Counted from the stretch's first letter, positions 42,682 to 53,354 are shown. The stretch: 64,000 bases of DNA from Burkholderiales bacterium (GCA_016703325.1 JADJCH010000011.1:1-64000); one strand, 5' to 3'. The notes: a model not told the origin generated them from the sequence alone. A program made the numbers and translations.

Positions 42682-45600
42682 TCAGATCGGAACGTTCAGT
42701 GCATCCCAAGGAGCGGTAAGCGGAGCTCCATTTGCATGCAGCGGACCCGTGGTCAGATTGCCGAGGATGGCAAACTTGGCCTTGGTGGTGAACAGCAGGA
42801 AGATCTCGCCACGACCGTCAGCCACCAGCCGGTTGTTGGCCACATTGGCATGCTCGGCCACCACCACACCGGCCAGCAGGCCCGAGCTTTCGCCTCCGGT
42901 GATGTGGATGTCGTTCTGAACGAATTGGCAGCTCTGCACCACCATGATTTGTGTGGCCGGCACCAGCGAGTGGTCACCACGCAGGCGATTGCCGCTCACC
43001 TGCACACTGCTCGAACCGGTCGCCCGCAACAGCAGCTGGCTGGCCGACAGGTAGGCCTGTCCGCCCTTCACCGGCAGGACCGCCACGCCGGGCACGGCCA
43101 CGGGCTCGGCAGCAACGGCGGTACCAGCGGCGGCGGTCGCAGCGTTGCCACCGAGAATCAGCAAGGGCTGCCAGTTGCCGACCGATACGTCCTCGGTTTC
43201 TGCTGCGCGCCGTGCGACGTTGTTGTTCTGAATGGCCACATGCTGGAATCCCGGCCCAACCCCGATGCCGATGACGCGCTGGGTGAACGTGCCCGAAGGA
43301 CCGATGCCATACAGGCGGTTGTCGGCGGCACGGACCTCACAGCAGGCCAGGGCCAGCAGGGCGCAGCGCAACTGACTCACCAGCGCGTGGCGGGCCAGGC
43401 CATCGAACACGTTACCCACCACGTCAGCACGGTCCACCGCCAACAGCAGCACACCGAAGAAGGGCAGCTGGTTGCCGTTGAAGCCAGCGCCGATGTTCGT
43501 GAACCGGTTGTTCTCGATGCTCAGATACGCCGCCGAAGCCTCCGCCCCCATGACGACGGCACCGCCCAGCGTGTCGTCGATGGTGTTGCACTGGATCGTT
43601 GCCTTGCCCAGCGCATGGCGCAGGGATACGCCATGCCCGCGCTGACCACGCAGCCGGTTGCCTGTGATCGTCAGTCGGTCGATGGCGGCCTTGTCCAGAC
43701 CTTGCTGGATGCGGATGCCGTCTGTCGGCACACGACCCGCCGTTGCGGTGATTTGATTGTCCGACACGCGCAGGCCATCGGTGCCGCCGATCACGCCAGT
43801 GCCCGAGAGCTGCATCACATTGCCTTCGATCGCGACGCTGGCCGCCGGCAGAGTTGCGCCGGTCAGCTCCAGGCCGGCCTGGCTGCACATCAGAATGAGG
43901 TTGTGGCTGATGCGGGTCAAAGCGGTGTGCAGACTGTTGCCGCTGAAGCTGAGCGCGCGCTGGCTGCCCATGAGCACGTTGCCGGTCACCTGGACGTTGG
44001 CCGTGAACAGGTAGGGTTGCTGGCCACCGGTGGACGAGACGATGCACTGCTCGGCGACGATGACGCAGTCCTCAATGCGGGACGCCAGCAGCAGGCCCGA
44101 GACGGCGATACCGGCCGAGGTCGCGTCGCCCGGGGCGGCGGCGGCAATGGTCAGGTGCCGCAGGCTCACGTCGACTGAATGGCTGACATCGATCATGGCG
44201 GTGGTGCCGGCACCGGAGGCTATGCCGACCACAGACAGGTTCTCGACCGTCACGCCGATGCCACGCGCAATCTGCAGCGCCGCGCCGACTTCTGCCGGCC
44301 TCAGCACGGTGGCCCAGCCCTGGCCGCGCAGGCGCAGCGACCGCACGTTCTGCAGGTTCAGCGGGGCGCCCAGCACATAGGTGCCGATGTCCAGGCAGAT
44401 GGTGCCGCCGCCACGCGCGCGCACCGCGTCGATGGCCTGCTGGATGGTGGCCGTGCCGGCGTTGTGTTCCGCGGGGTGCACGCAAACCGTGCAGTCGCAG
44501 CTCTCGCCCGTGATCTGGGGCGGCCAGAAGACGCGGCAGTCGGTTTCCGTGTCGGGCAGGGTCACCACCGCCAGCCGCGCGTAGTGATGGTGAATGCCGC
44601 GTGGGGGCGCCTGCGTCAGCGGCTCGATGCTGCCGTCCGCCGTGCGCGCGGCAAACAACCAGTGGTCGCCGGCGCGGAAATGGCCACCGGCGATGACGGA
44701 GAAATCGACCACGATGCCGTTTTCCAGCACCAGCCGGGTGCCCGCGGGGGGCACGGGAATGCCGTCGGACACGCTGGTGGTGTCCAGGTTGTGGAACGCG
44801 CTGCCGTCCTCGCGGTTGATGCTGCCGGTCTGGTCCCAGCGGCGGATGCGCGTGTGCCGCTGCGGGTCGGTCAGGCCCTGGCCGTCGACCGGGAACAGGC
44901 CCGCCGGCAAGGCGGTTTCGAGCGTGATGGAACGGGTGGCAGGGTCCACGCCGTTGGCCGGCAGGATGCGGTGCAGGCGGCCCGGGACGCCGTGCAGTTC
45001 GTGCCAGTCGTCCAGGATCTCGATCCACTCGCCGTTGTGAAAGCCCAGCACGTCGTCGCGACCGACGCTCTCGACCACCAGCCGGTTGCCGCCCTGGATC
45101 TCGCTCACCCGGGTGGCCACGGTGGCGTTGTCGCGCGACCATTTGAAAGTGGCCGTGGCCTGCGGTCCGCCACGGTGGATCTCCACCCGGTAGAGCTGGT
45201 TTTCCAACCCCTTGTAGCCGGCGGCGGGCGGCACCAGGCAGGGCGAGACCTCGCCGGGCACGTCCACCGTGTCATTGCTCAGCCGCCCGCCCGAAGGCGC
45301 CGTGAGCGCGGCCCAGCCGGGCACCTCGGCGTCCGGCGTGGCGCAGCCGGCGTTGCCGATGTCCGGCAGCACCCGCACCTGCCACACGGTCTGCAGCCGG
45401 CCGGTGGTGTCCACGCCCACGGCCTTTTCCACCAGATCGGGGTCCTGCAGGTGGGTGATGTCGCGCTGCCACACATCCAGGTAGACCAGGTGCGGTCCGC
45501 CGGTGAGCGTGGGCGGATTGAACCCATCCGCCGCTGCGGATGGGTTGCCGGCGTTGTACGGCAGGTACGGCTGGTTCAGCAGCGGCACCGGGGCCGTGCC

Positions 45601-45915
45601 GCCCAGTTCGGCCAGGCGGCTGTCCCATGCGGCGGGTTGCGTTCCGTGGTTTTCGGCCAGCAGGCCGTCCACGTACATGCGGCCCACGCCGATGCTGATC
45701 GCGCCGCCGCTGGCGAGGATGTGAAAGCCCTCGGGCGTGGTCCGGGGCACCACGGCGCGGCCGACCGTGTCCAGCGTGCCGGCCTGCAGGCGCCGGCCCA
45801 GCTGGGCCACCCATTCGTTCCAGTCGGCGTCGATCTGGACCCGGCCTTGCTGCATGACCACACCGAAGTAGTCGTTCCAGGGGTGGAAGCCGAAGCGGCT
45901 GGCGTCGAAGCTCAT
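42682..45915 (-). CDS. DUF6519 / right-handed beta-helix protein, putative eCIS fibre or baseplate appendage
   Basis: A 1077-residue protein. The N-terminal ~500 residues match DUF6519 (MSFDASRFGFHPWNDYFGVV, QGRVQIDADWNEW). The C-terminal ~500 residues are a parallel beta-helix, with many units like ISHNLILMCSQAGLELTG, ITGNRLRGQRGHGVSLRH and IENNRFTNIGAGFNGN. DUF6519 proteins occur in eCIS loci, and beta-helices are typical of tail spikes and fibres, so a surface-binding role is plausible. ATG at 45915 follows the gpI-like gene by 10 bases. Confidence 0.8.
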   Translation of the reverse strand: MSFDASRFGFHPWNDYFGVVMQQGRVQIDADWNEWVAQLGRRLQAGTLDTVGRAVVPRTTPEGFHILASGGAISIGVGRMYVDGLLAENHGTQPAAWDSRLAELGGTAPVPLLNQPYLPYNAGNPSAAADGFNPPTLTGGPHLVYLDVWQRDITHLQDPDLVEKAVGVDTTGRLQTVWQVRVLPDIGNAGCATPDAEVPGWAALTAPSGGRLSNDTVDVPGEVSPCLVPPAAGYKGLENQLYRVEIHRGGPQATATFKWSRDNATVATRVSEIQGGNRLVVESVGRDDVLGFHNGEWIEILDDWHELHGVPGRLHRILPANGVDPATRSITLETALPAGLFPVDGQGLTDPQRHTRIRRWDQTGSINREDGSAFHNLDTTSVSDGIPVPPAGTRLVLENGIVVDFSVIAGGHFRAGDHWLFAARTADGSIEPLTQAPPRGIHHHYARLAVVTLPDTETDCRVFWPPQITGESCDCTVCVHPAEHNAGTATIQQAIDAVRARGGGTICLDIGTYVLGAPLNLQNVRSLRLRGQGWATVLRPAEVGAALQIARGIGVTVENLSVVGIASGAGTTAMIDVSHSVDVSLRHLTIAAAAPGDATSAGIAVSGLLLASRIEDCVIVAEQCIVSSTGGQQPYLFTANVQVTGNVLMGSQRALSFSGNSLHTALTRISHNLILMCSQAGLELTGATLPAASVAIEGNVMQLSGTGVIGGTDGLRVSDNQITATAGRVPTDGIRIQQGLDKAAIDRLTITGNRLRGQRGHGVSLRHALGKATIQCNTIDDTLGGAVVMGAEASAAYLSIENNRFTNIGAGFNGNQLPFFGVLLLAVDRADVVGNVFDGLARHALVSQLRCALLALACCEVRAADNRLYGIGPSGTFTQRVIGIGVGPGFQHVAIQNNNVARRAAETEDVSVGNWQPLLILGGNAATAAAGTAVAAEPVAVPGVAVLPVKGGQAYLSASQLLLRATGSSSVQVSGNRLRGDHSLVPATQIMVVQSCQFVQNDIHITGGESSGLLAGVVVAEHANVANNRLVADGRGEIFLLFTTKAKFAILGNLTTGPLHANGAPLTAPWDALNVPI

Positions 45916-45925
45916 GGTGCGTCCC

Positions 45926-48004
45926 TCAGGTTTCGTAGAAGATGCCGGCCGACAGCCCGACGCGCAGGTACTCGTCCAGCCGGATCCGCAGGTTGGCTTC
46001 CCGCTGGGCGGGGAACAAGGCATGGAAGGCGCCCATCTCGCTCTCGTCGTCGGCGCCACGGCGGATCACCTCTGCGGTGGCGCGCGCGAGCTGGCCGTAG
46101 GCGGGATGGCCGTAGCGCAGCGATGTGAAGCGCGGCGTCTGCTGCGCCTGCGCGTCGGCGCTGTCCGGCTGGCAGCGGTAGCGCCGCGGTGTGGCCGAAT
46201 CGAAGGGCAGGCAGGAAAAGCGCACGCAGCCGGTCTGGCGGCGCAGCACATGCACCGCGGGCAGTGTGTCGCCCGCCGCGGCACGCGCCAGCAGGATGCT
46301 GTTGGAGAGGGTGCCCACGGCGGTTGCCCGCATTCTCCCGATCAGGGTGCAGGCGTCCAGCGACACCGTGCCGCTGGCGGACAGATGGTCGGTTGCGGCC
46401 AGGGCCATGTGATCGGTGGCCGTGGCATCGATGATCGAGTCCCGCGCCGACAGGGTCGCGCCTTCGTGCAGGCGCAGCGCGCCGACGATGGCGTGGTCCA
46501 GGGTGACCGCGACGTTGGCGATCTCAACCGTGAGGCTCTCCAGCATAGGCGCCACGGGCTCACCCGCCGCGTCGAGCGCGCGGCCCGGCACCAGCGTGCA
46601 GTGCACAATGTCCAGGCGCGCCAGTTCGTTGCCCGCGATGTCCGGCACGCGCAGCCGTTCGCCGGCCACGCGCAGCCCTTCGAGGGTGATGGCGCTGCCC
46701 GCAGCGCCAGACAGCAGCAACTCGCCGCCCGGCACCAGCGTGGGCCAGGCCTCTTTGGCCGCGCGCAGGGTGATCCGGGCGTCGGGGTCGACCGCGATGG
46801 CCAGGGTCTCTTCATAGCGCCCGCTGTCGGTGATTTCGACCACACCGCTGCCGCCCAGCTCCTCCAGAGCCGCCAGCGCGGCGGCGATGGTGGCGTGGAC
46901 GTTGGGCACCTGCTGCACCACCGTGCCGCCTGCGTCGGCGCTGCGCGGGCGGCTGTATTCGCCGCCACCCATGTCGGCCGAAAAACCGTGGTGGTAGGTG
47001 AGCGCGACCGATGCGGGCACCGGCAGGTCCGCGCCCACCGCAACGCGACCCAGCACCGGGTCGATGGCGTAGCGGTCGGCCGGCCCCGGGTGTGCCCAGG
47101 TGGCGCCGTCGTCTTGCAGGTTGCAGACGGCCAGCGCGTCGCGCGCCACTTCTGTGCCATCGACGTAGAGGATCAGGCTCGGGTCCGCGTTGTCGATCAC
47201 CGGATTGTCGGGCGCCACCGGCGCGGTCTGGAACCGGGCGGCGTAAAGGGCCAGCCGGTCGGCCATCACACGGCGGAGGATCGGATCGGGCACGTTGACC
47301 GGATCGGCCAGGTGGGTGATTTCATCCTCGGTGCGCGGCTGGGTGAACAGCTGCAGCGGCGCGCCCAGCGGGCTGATCAGATAGCGCCGGTCGTCCAGCC
47401 GCACCGCCGGGCTCTGCGTGTGCCGGTAGGCCCCCAGGCGCCAGAGGAAGAGCCCGACCTGGGGAATGTTGTGGCGGCCACTGCCGTTCTCAATGCGCCG
47501 CACGTCCACCGTGTGGGCCACGCGGTCGAAAGCGGTGCCGACGCGTGCCAGCGGTTCCCAGCGCCGCAGATCGGGTGCCTGGTGGTTGCCCGGCCGCAGG
47601 TGGTTCATGTACTGCGTGGTGCCCAGCAGCTGGAAAAACTCCACCGCGCGAGCGTTCCAGCCGGTGACGTCGCGCGCCAGCTGTTCCAGCACGGCGGCCG
47701 TGCCTTTGCGTCGGCGCAGGGCGATGGTGTGCGCCACCTCGGCGCGTGCGAGTCCGCGGGCTTGGCCCAGCGGGTGCAGGGGTTCGCAGCCGATCAGGTC
47801 GCCGATGTAGGGAATCACCCAGTCGGCGCAAGTCTCGATGAACAGGTCGTCGTGCAGCTGGTCGAGGTTTTCCTCCATGACCTGCAGCTGGTCGGCGATC
47901 ACCGACAGCAGCGCCTTGAGCGCACCGGGCGGTTCGCGTTCTTCGTCGCGGATGCGGTGGATCGCAGGCAGGAGGCGGTAGAGCGTGTCGGTGTCAAAGC
48001 TCAT
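45926..48004 (-). CDS. gpI-like tail protein with beta-helix C-terminus
   Basis: A 692-residue protein. The N-terminal ~160 residues match phage tail protein I and its eCIS relatives (TLYRLLPAIHRIRDEEREPP, ADWVIPYIGDLIGCEPLH, RRRKGTAAVLEQLARDVTGW). The middle and C-terminal parts contain beta-helix-like units (LTVEIANVAVTLDHAIVGAL) and are not part of classic gpI. It overlaps the J-like gene start-to-stop by 4 bases. Likely a baseplate wedge component with receptor-binding elaboration. Confidence 0.8.
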   Translation of the reverse strand: MSFDTDTLYRLLPAIHRIRDEEREPPGALKALLSVIADQLQVMEENLDQLHDDLFIETCADWVIPYIGDLIGCEPLHPLGQARGLARAEVAHTIALRRRKGTAAVLEQLARDVTGWNARAVEFFQLLGTTQYMNHLRPGNHQAPDLRRWEPLARVGTAFDRVAHTVDVRRIENGSGRHNIPQVGLFLWRLGAYRHTQSPAVRLDDRRYLISPLGAPLQLFTQPRTEDEITHLADPVNVPDPILRRVMADRLALYAARFQTAPVAPDNPVIDNADPSLILYVDGTEVARDALAVCNLQDDGATWAHPGPADRYAIDPVLGRVAVGADLPVPASVALTYHHGFSADMGGGEYSRPRSADAGGTVVQQVPNVHATIAAALAALEELGGSGVVEITDSGRYEETLAIAVDPDARITLRAAKEAWPTLVPGGELLLSGAAGSAITLEGLRVAGERLRVPDIAGNELARLDIVHCTLVPGRALDAAGEPVAPMLESLTVEIANVAVTLDHAIVGALRLHEGATLSARDSIIDATATDHMALAATDHLSASGTVSLDACTLIGRMRATAVGTLSNSILLARAAAGDTLPAVHVLRRQTGCVRFSCLPFDSATPRRYRCQPDSADAQAQQTPRFTSLRYGHPAYGQLARATAEVIRRGADDESEMGAFHALFPAQREANLRIRLDEYLRVGLSAGIFYET

Positions 48005-50790
48005 GGCATCTGCTCCAGGTTCAGTGGCGCGTCGTCCAGCGTCAGCAGTTCGGCGGCCAGGGGTTCCCCGTTCAGCGACGCCAGGGGCAGGGCGGCGAAC
48101 AGGCGCGGCGTAAACGCTGGCGACGCGGTGTCCACGCGCTGCAGTTGCAGCACCTGCACCGCCTCGACACCCACCACGCCATGGGCCACGGCCACCACCT
48201 CGTCCACCGAAACGCCCTGGTCAAACCGGCGTGCGTCGAAGCCAAAAGCCAGCCGCAGTGCGCTCTCCACGGCGGGCAGCACCAGGCTTGCGTCGGCGTC
48301 GGCGGCCACTTTCACGGTCAGCGACAGCGCAAAGCGCACATCGCGGTAGCTGCTCACCCGCAGCGGCATCAGCGGGTCGCCGTAGCTGTGCAGAGCGTCC
48401 ACCAGGTTGACGAAGGTGTCACTGTCGGCGGGAACCTCCGCACCCAGCTCCCCCGCGACGGTGATGAACACACCGCGCGCCGGGCCGCTGGCGATCCACA
48501 GCGCGTGCGCCTTGGCGATGCCGGCGAAGGCGCGGGAAAAGTCCTGGTAGTCGCGGATCGACACGGCCCGATCGAGTGTGCGCACCGTCAGCGGCGCGTT
48601 CTCGCGCGCCTTGCCTTCGGCTTCCGGGTCTTCGCCGCCGGTGGCGGCATCGGGGTTGATGGCTGAGGCCACGCCCAGCGGGCGCGAGAGCAGGGTGCTG
48701 AGCTGGCCATGGCGCACATTGCCCGCCAGGCCCAGGCCTTTGCGGTACACGGCGCGGATGTTGTGGTCGCCCGATGGAGCGCGCGCGCCTTCGATGCCAT
48801 CGCCAAACAGCACGCTGGTGCCGGTGTCCTCGTCGATGTCGATCTGGTAGCTGCGCTGGGTGGGTGCGCTGCCGTACAGGCTGGGCACCTCGCTCCACAA
48901 CATGTCGTTGGCGCGCAGTTCCAGCGTCGACTGGCGCCCACTGGGTGTGGCCGCGCTCACACAGGTCAGCGGCGACTGGCGCAGCGACAGCCGCAGGTTG
49001 GGTACGCGTGCATCGCCGCTGCCCAGCACCTCGCTCACCGTCTCGCCGTGTGTGGCTTTGGCCACGTTGGCGTTGACGAAGGCGGTCTCGCGGTCATAAC
49101 AGTGCCGCAAGGGTGCGGACAGCGTGAGCGTGGTGCGGTTTCGGTCGTGCACCACCGCCGTGACCAGCGCATCGATGAAGGCGATCTCGCGCACCAACTC
49201 GTCCTTGGCTTCCGCCGGGGCCAGTTCCACCACGGTGGACAGCACCTCCAGCGTGCCGCGGCGGCCGTCTTTGTCCAGCAGCGTCAGGCGCAGCGTGCGG
49301 GGCGGTGGGTTCCGGAGCACTCCGACCAGCCCCGTCGGCGAGAGCAACAGCCAGGCGGCGCCGACCCTCATCTCCGGGCGCGCGTCCAGGCGCAGACTGT
49401 CGCCTTCGGACAGGATGACCGTCTCGCCATCCTCCAGCGCCAGAGGCACGTCGGGCTGGCCACGGCGGATGCGGATGCGCACACGCTGGCCGCTGACCGC
49501 CAGCGCCTGGCCGGGTGCCAGGTCGCGCTCCGGGCGCGCGAGTTCCAGCGTGTAGCCGTACAGCGGATGCTCCAACGGCGTGGCCGTCACCGGCAGCTCC
49601 TCGGACTGCGCCAGCACCAGGGTTTCGCGCAGTCCAAACTGCCCCAGGTTCTCGGTGGCATCCGGTTCGATGCGGGTCACCTTGCCGGAGAGGCCGTAGT
49701 CGCGTCGGGACGGGAAGCTCACGGTCTCGGCGCGGTACAGCTCGGTGTAGCGGGTGAGTCTGCCGGAGGCGATCAACGGTTCATCGGTCACCAGCGCGAA
49801 CCAGCTGCCCGGCACGATCTTGGGGTAGGCAGCATCCAGGTCGATCTGCGTGCCCCGGATGCTGAAGTGCTTCCAGGTCTGGTCGATGCCGCTGCCCTTC
49901 ACCAGGTGGTTGAGCTTGGAGCCGGTCGTCGCGTCCATCAGGCGGGGGTCGGGCGCGTTGTGCCCGAACAGCGCTGCGCGCTGGCGGAACACGTGCACGG
50001 TGGCGCCGATGGCCGTGGGTTCGACGCGCGGCGAGTGGCTGCCCAATCCTTCGATCCATTCGACGCGGGTGCGCAGCCGCAGCTTGTCTTCTGTCACGGC
50101 GCTCAGCACGCGGATGTCCCAGCGCTCGGACCCTTCGTCGTCCTCTCCTCGCTCGCTGCCGACGATGAGGATGGCGTCGCCGGCCAACACGCCCAGGCCG
50201 ATGCCGGCCAGCCACAGCGAGCGGTCGCCAAACAGGGGTTGCGAGGGCACGGTGGTCTGCACGGGAATGGCGTTCCATTCCACACGCGCCTGCACGGCTT
50301 CTACCGTCTCGAAGGTCTGCGCCGTCTCGTCCTGGCCCGGCACGCTCTGCACCCGGGTGCCCACGGGAATGGTCACGGGCGCGGCCGACAGGGCCGGGCT
50401 GCCTGGCACCTCCTGCAGGCCAAAGGCCAGCCAGGTGCTGGCGGCCACGCCGGGCGCCAGCTCGTAGCCGATCAGGCGCGCCAGCGCCTGGATGGAACGG
50501 CGTTCGGTGGCTGTGCGCAGGAAGTTCTCGTGGGCGATGCGCTCCTGGTAGAAGCTCAGCACGTCGAGTGTGGAAGCCACCGCGTCGCACAGCGCGATGC
50601 TGAAGTCGGTGTCGTCGCGTGTGGTCAGCGCCTGGCCGGCCAGGGCCGCCAGCATCGACTCCTTGAACGTGCCGTGCACACCCACACGGTAGGCGATGGT
50701 CGCCAGGCCGGGCGAATTGTCCAGGCGCGCAGGCGTTTCGGAGTCCACGCCGGCGCAGGCGCCGCAGGTGTTCAGGCGGACATCGCTCAT
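48001..50790 (-). CDS. Putative baseplate assembly protein (J-like, Afp11/12 type)
   Basis: A 929-residue protein of the family annotated as putative baseplate assembly protein (TIGR02243-like). Recognised from GLATIAYRVGVHGTFKESML, DVLSFYQERIAHENFLRTAT and, later, the J-like core RTLDRAVSIRDYQDFSRAFA. It probably forms the baseplate wedge of the contractile particle. The ATG at 50790 stands two bases after the previous stop; the end overlaps the gpI-like gene. Confidence 0.9.
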   Translation of the reverse strand: MSDVRLNTCGACAGVDSETPARLDNSPGLATIAYRVGVHGTFKESMLAALAGQALTTRDDTDFSIALCDAVASTLDVLSFYQERIAHENFLRTATERRSIQALARLIGYELAPGVAASTWLAFGLQEVPGSPALSAAPVTIPVGTRVQSVPGQDETAQTFETVEAVQARVEWNAIPVQTTVPSQPLFGDRSLWLAGIGLGVLAGDAILIVGSERGEDDEGSERWDIRVLSAVTEDKLRLRTRVEWIEGLGSHSPRVEPTAIGATVHVFRQRAALFGHNAPDPRLMDATTGSKLNHLVKGSGIDQTWKHFSIRGTQIDLDAAYPKIVPGSWFALVTDEPLIASGRLTRYTELYRAETVSFPSRRDYGLSGKVTRIEPDATENLGQFGLRETLVLAQSEELPVTATPLEHPLYGYTLELARPERDLAPGQALAVSGQRVRIRIRRGQPDVPLALEDGETVILSEGDSLRLDARPEMRVGAAWLLLSPTGLVGVLRNPPPRTLRLTLLDKDGRRGTLEVLSTVVELAPAEAKDELVREIAFIDALVTAVVHDRNRTTLTLSAPLRHCYDRETAFVNANVAKATHGETVSEVLGSGDARVPNLRLSLRQSPLTCVSAATPSGRQSTLELRANDMLWSEVPSLYGSAPTQRSYQIDIDEDTGTSVLFGDGIEGARAPSGDHNIRAVYRKGLGLAGNVRHGQLSTLLSRPLGVASAINPDAATGGEDPEAEGKARENAPLTVRTLDRAVSIRDYQDFSRAFAGIAKAHALWIASGPARGVFITVAGELGAEVPADSDTFVNLVDALHSYGDPLMPLRVSSYRDVRFALSLTVKVAADADASLVLPAVESALRLAFGFDARRFDQGVSVDEVVAVAHGVVGVEAVQVLQLQRVDTASPAFTPRLFAALPLASLNGEPLAAELLTLDDAPLNLEQMP

Positions 50791-50792
50791 GG

Positions 50793-53354
50793 CTACAGGC
50801 CTCCGAACGGATGGATGCGCAGGAGACCGTGCTCGGGGAAATTGGCGTCGTTGTCCAGGCGCGGAATCTCCAGCCGGGCCAGGCGCATGAAACCGTCCTG
50901 CAGGTACTGCGGGGCGGCGATGCCCTGGCGTTGGAACACGGTGGCGTTCACCGATCCCACACCCGCGACCTGCCGGGCCGCGGCGTAGATCTGGCTGAGG
51001 TAGACGGTCTGGCCGAAGGACAGCTTGTCCGGGTGAAAGAGTCCGGTGCTGCCGTCAGGCAGGGGGCGGCTGCCCAGCACAGCCAGCAGGCCCGCCTGCA
51101 CATCGGACCTGAAGTGCCCGGGCAACACACAGACCAGCAGTTCCAGTTGCAGCGACACGTAGACCGGGTCGTTGAACTCGGTGTCGCGGCCGGCCATGCG
51201 GAAGCGGTCCACATGGCGGGTCAAGTCGGCTTCGAAGCCGGCATCCACCGGCAATCCACCGTCGCGGTCCACGGTGATGAAGACCGTGTGCCAGCTGCCC
51301 GTCCAGCGCAGCGTGGCGGCCGCCCGCTGCACACCGGCATGGCGTTCGGTGACCTCGGCGTAGTCCTCGGGCGTGACCGCGCGTTCCTGGCGCCGGAAGG
51401 CCTGCGGCGCACGTCGGCGCAGGGTGGCCGCATCCTCCATGTCGGTGCCGCCCACGGCCGGCAGCGGATTGCGCACCCCCGTCACGGCCGGGTCCAAGTG
51501 GATGACATGCGCCATGGCCTCGGCGCCGATGTTGCCGCTGCGACCATTGCCCACGCGGTAGCGCACGCTGAAGAGGGTGCCGGTTTCGGGACGGCGCCCG
51601 TGTGTGTCGTCGCCAAAGCGCAGGCGGGTGCTGCCGTCGTGCTCCACCTCCACCACAAACTCCGGTGCATCGTTGTCGCTGTTGAGCAGGTTGCGCCGCG
51701 GGGTCCAGGTCTGCGCCACCGTGCCCAGCGTGCTGTCCAGCGCGATCTGCGGCAGGGTGTCTTCCATGCGCCAGACGGTGGCGGCGGCGGCCGGTGCCTG
51801 CGGGTCGAAGGCCAGGCGTTCGCTGTTGCGCAGACCCGCGGTCTCGCTGGTCTTGAGCACCGTGCCGGCGAAGGTGAGTGGGGCTTGTGCCAGCGCGGGC
51901 GCAAAGCGCGGCGGTATCTGCTGCGCCACCGATGGCGTGCAGCGGCTGGCATCGCGGTCGGGCGGGTAGCTCAGGCGCGACGGCGGCACGGTGCCCAGGT
52001 CCTCGTCGGCCGCCAGGGTGAGGCCGTGGTCGGCCAGCACCATGTTGCCGCGTGCCACGCTCACGTTGTCCAGCGTGCCGATGTCGTCGCCCGCGTCGGA
52101 CGAGATGCACAGCGGAAAGGGCAGCGCGTCCTCGGCGAACCAGGCGATGCCCGTGATGGCTTCGCCGGTCAGCGGGTCGGTATCCGCCACCGGGTCTTCG
52201 GACAGCCGCACCACGTGGCGGTGTGCGGGGTTGGCGTCAGCGTCCACACCGGTCAGCGGTCCCATGACTTCTTCAAACAGGAGCACGTCGTACCGGGCCA
52301 GCGCGGGATGGTGCCCGGCCAGCGTGGCGCGGGTGGCGCCCTTGGGCAGGCAGCAGCGGCTGTTGCCCCAGGTGTAGAAAAAGATCTCGTTGTGCGTGGC
52401 GTGCAGGGTGGCGTCGTGCAGCGGTTCAAAGACCACGGGCTGGGCACGCAGCGCGGTGGTCTCGTCGGCGGAGCCGGGTTCGATGCGGTCCGGCAGGCCG
52501 GCCACGCGGGTGCAGAAGCGGGTGGCGGCGCGGCTGAGCAGCACGTTGTCGGCGCTGACCGGCACATGCAGCCAGGCGCGGGCGTTGCAGCCGTCGTGCA
52601 TGGCGTAGTCCACCAGCAGCGCATGGCGCCGCAGCGAACTGCGCAGGCGCGCCGTGTGCAGATAGGCCTCGGTCGCAATGGCGTCCTGCTGGTAAGAGAG
52701 CTGGTCCGCCGCATAGGCCACCAGTTCGGCCAGGGTCACGCCCAGGTCGGCGGCGCTGCGCTCCTGCCAGTTGGGGATGAGCTGGCCGATGCGGTCCAGC
52801 ACCAGGCGGCGAAACGTGGGGTAGTCCTTGGCCAGGTAGTCGATCACCGGCGCGGTCGGCACCTCCGGCGGGCAGACCGTGGCGGCCTGGCAGTCGAAGT
52901 CGCTCGGGCATTCGACCTTGAACGAGAAGGCGATGTCCGAGAGCACCGGGTCGAAACCGGCCGGTGGCCGCTGTGCACCGGCCGACTGCACCAGGCGCAG
53001 GGTGTAGGTGGAAAAGTCGCCATAGCGGTCGGTGCGCACCAGCAGCACGTTGGCCGCTTCGGGCATCGCCGTGAAGAAGGCCTGTTCGGCCGCCGTCGCT
53101 TCGGCGGGGGGGGCCGAAGCCGCCGCCACCCACAACACGTCGATGAGGCGCACCCGCTCGCCACCTTCGATGCGCACCTGCTCCACCCCCAGGTCCGCCG
53201 GTACCGGCTTGAGCAGCCTCACCAGCAGTGTGCGCTGGCGCAGGCCCGGCTCGGGGGACTCGTTGTCCAGCACCTCCAGGTAGTCGATGCCGTTGAGCGT
53301 GGGGTGCGCGTCCACCGCATTGCGGCGCGGGGTGTCGCAGCAGTGGTAGATCAT
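50793..53354 (-). CDS. Second J-like baseplate protein
   Basis: An 853-residue relative of the same broad family. ADLGVTLAELVAYAADQLSY, QQDAIATEAYLHTARLRSSL, TRLRFGDDTHGRRPETGTLF and ERAVTPEDYAEVTERHAGVQ are typical baseplate-J features. Two J-type genes in tandem are usual for eCIS (Afp11 and Afp12). The ATG at 53354 overlaps the gp25 stop. Confidence 0.9.
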   Translation of the reverse strand: MIYHCCDTPRRNAVDAHPTLNGIDYLEVLDNESPEPGLRQRTLLVRLLKPVPADLGVEQVRIEGGERVRLIDVLWVAAASAPPAEATAAEQAFFTAMPEAANVLLVRTDRYGDFSTYTLRLVQSAGAQRPPAGFDPVLSDIAFSFKVECPSDFDCQAATVCPPEVPTAPVIDYLAKDYPTFRRLVLDRIGQLIPNWQERSAADLGVTLAELVAYAADQLSYQQDAIATEAYLHTARLRSSLRRHALLVDYAMHDGCNARAWLHVPVSADNVLLSRAATRFCTRVAGLPDRIEPGSADETTALRAQPVVFEPLHDATLHATHNEIFFYTWGNSRCCLPKGATRATLAGHHPALARYDVLLFEEVMGPLTGVDADANPAHRHVVRLSEDPVADTDPLTGEAITGIAWFAEDALPFPLCISSDAGDDIGTLDNVSVARGNMVLADHGLTLAADEDLGTVPPSRLSYPPDRDASRCTPSVAQQIPPRFAPALAQAPLTFAGTVLKTSETAGLRNSERLAFDPQAPAAAATVWRMEDTLPQIALDSTLGTVAQTWTPRRNLLNSDNDAPEFVVEVEHDGSTRLRFGDDTHGRRPETGTLFSVRYRVGNGRSGNIGAEAMAHVIHLDPAVTGVRNPLPAVGGTDMEDAATLRRRAPQAFRRQERAVTPEDYAEVTERHAGVQRAAATLRWTGSWHTVFITVDRDGGLPVDAGFEADLTRHVDRFRMAGRDTEFNDPVYVSLQLELLVCVLPGHFRSDVQAGLLAVLGSRPLPDGSTGLFHPDKLSFGQTVYLSQIYAAARQVAGVGSVNATVFQRQGIAAPQYLQDGFMRLARLEIPRLDNDANFPEHGLLRIHPFGGL

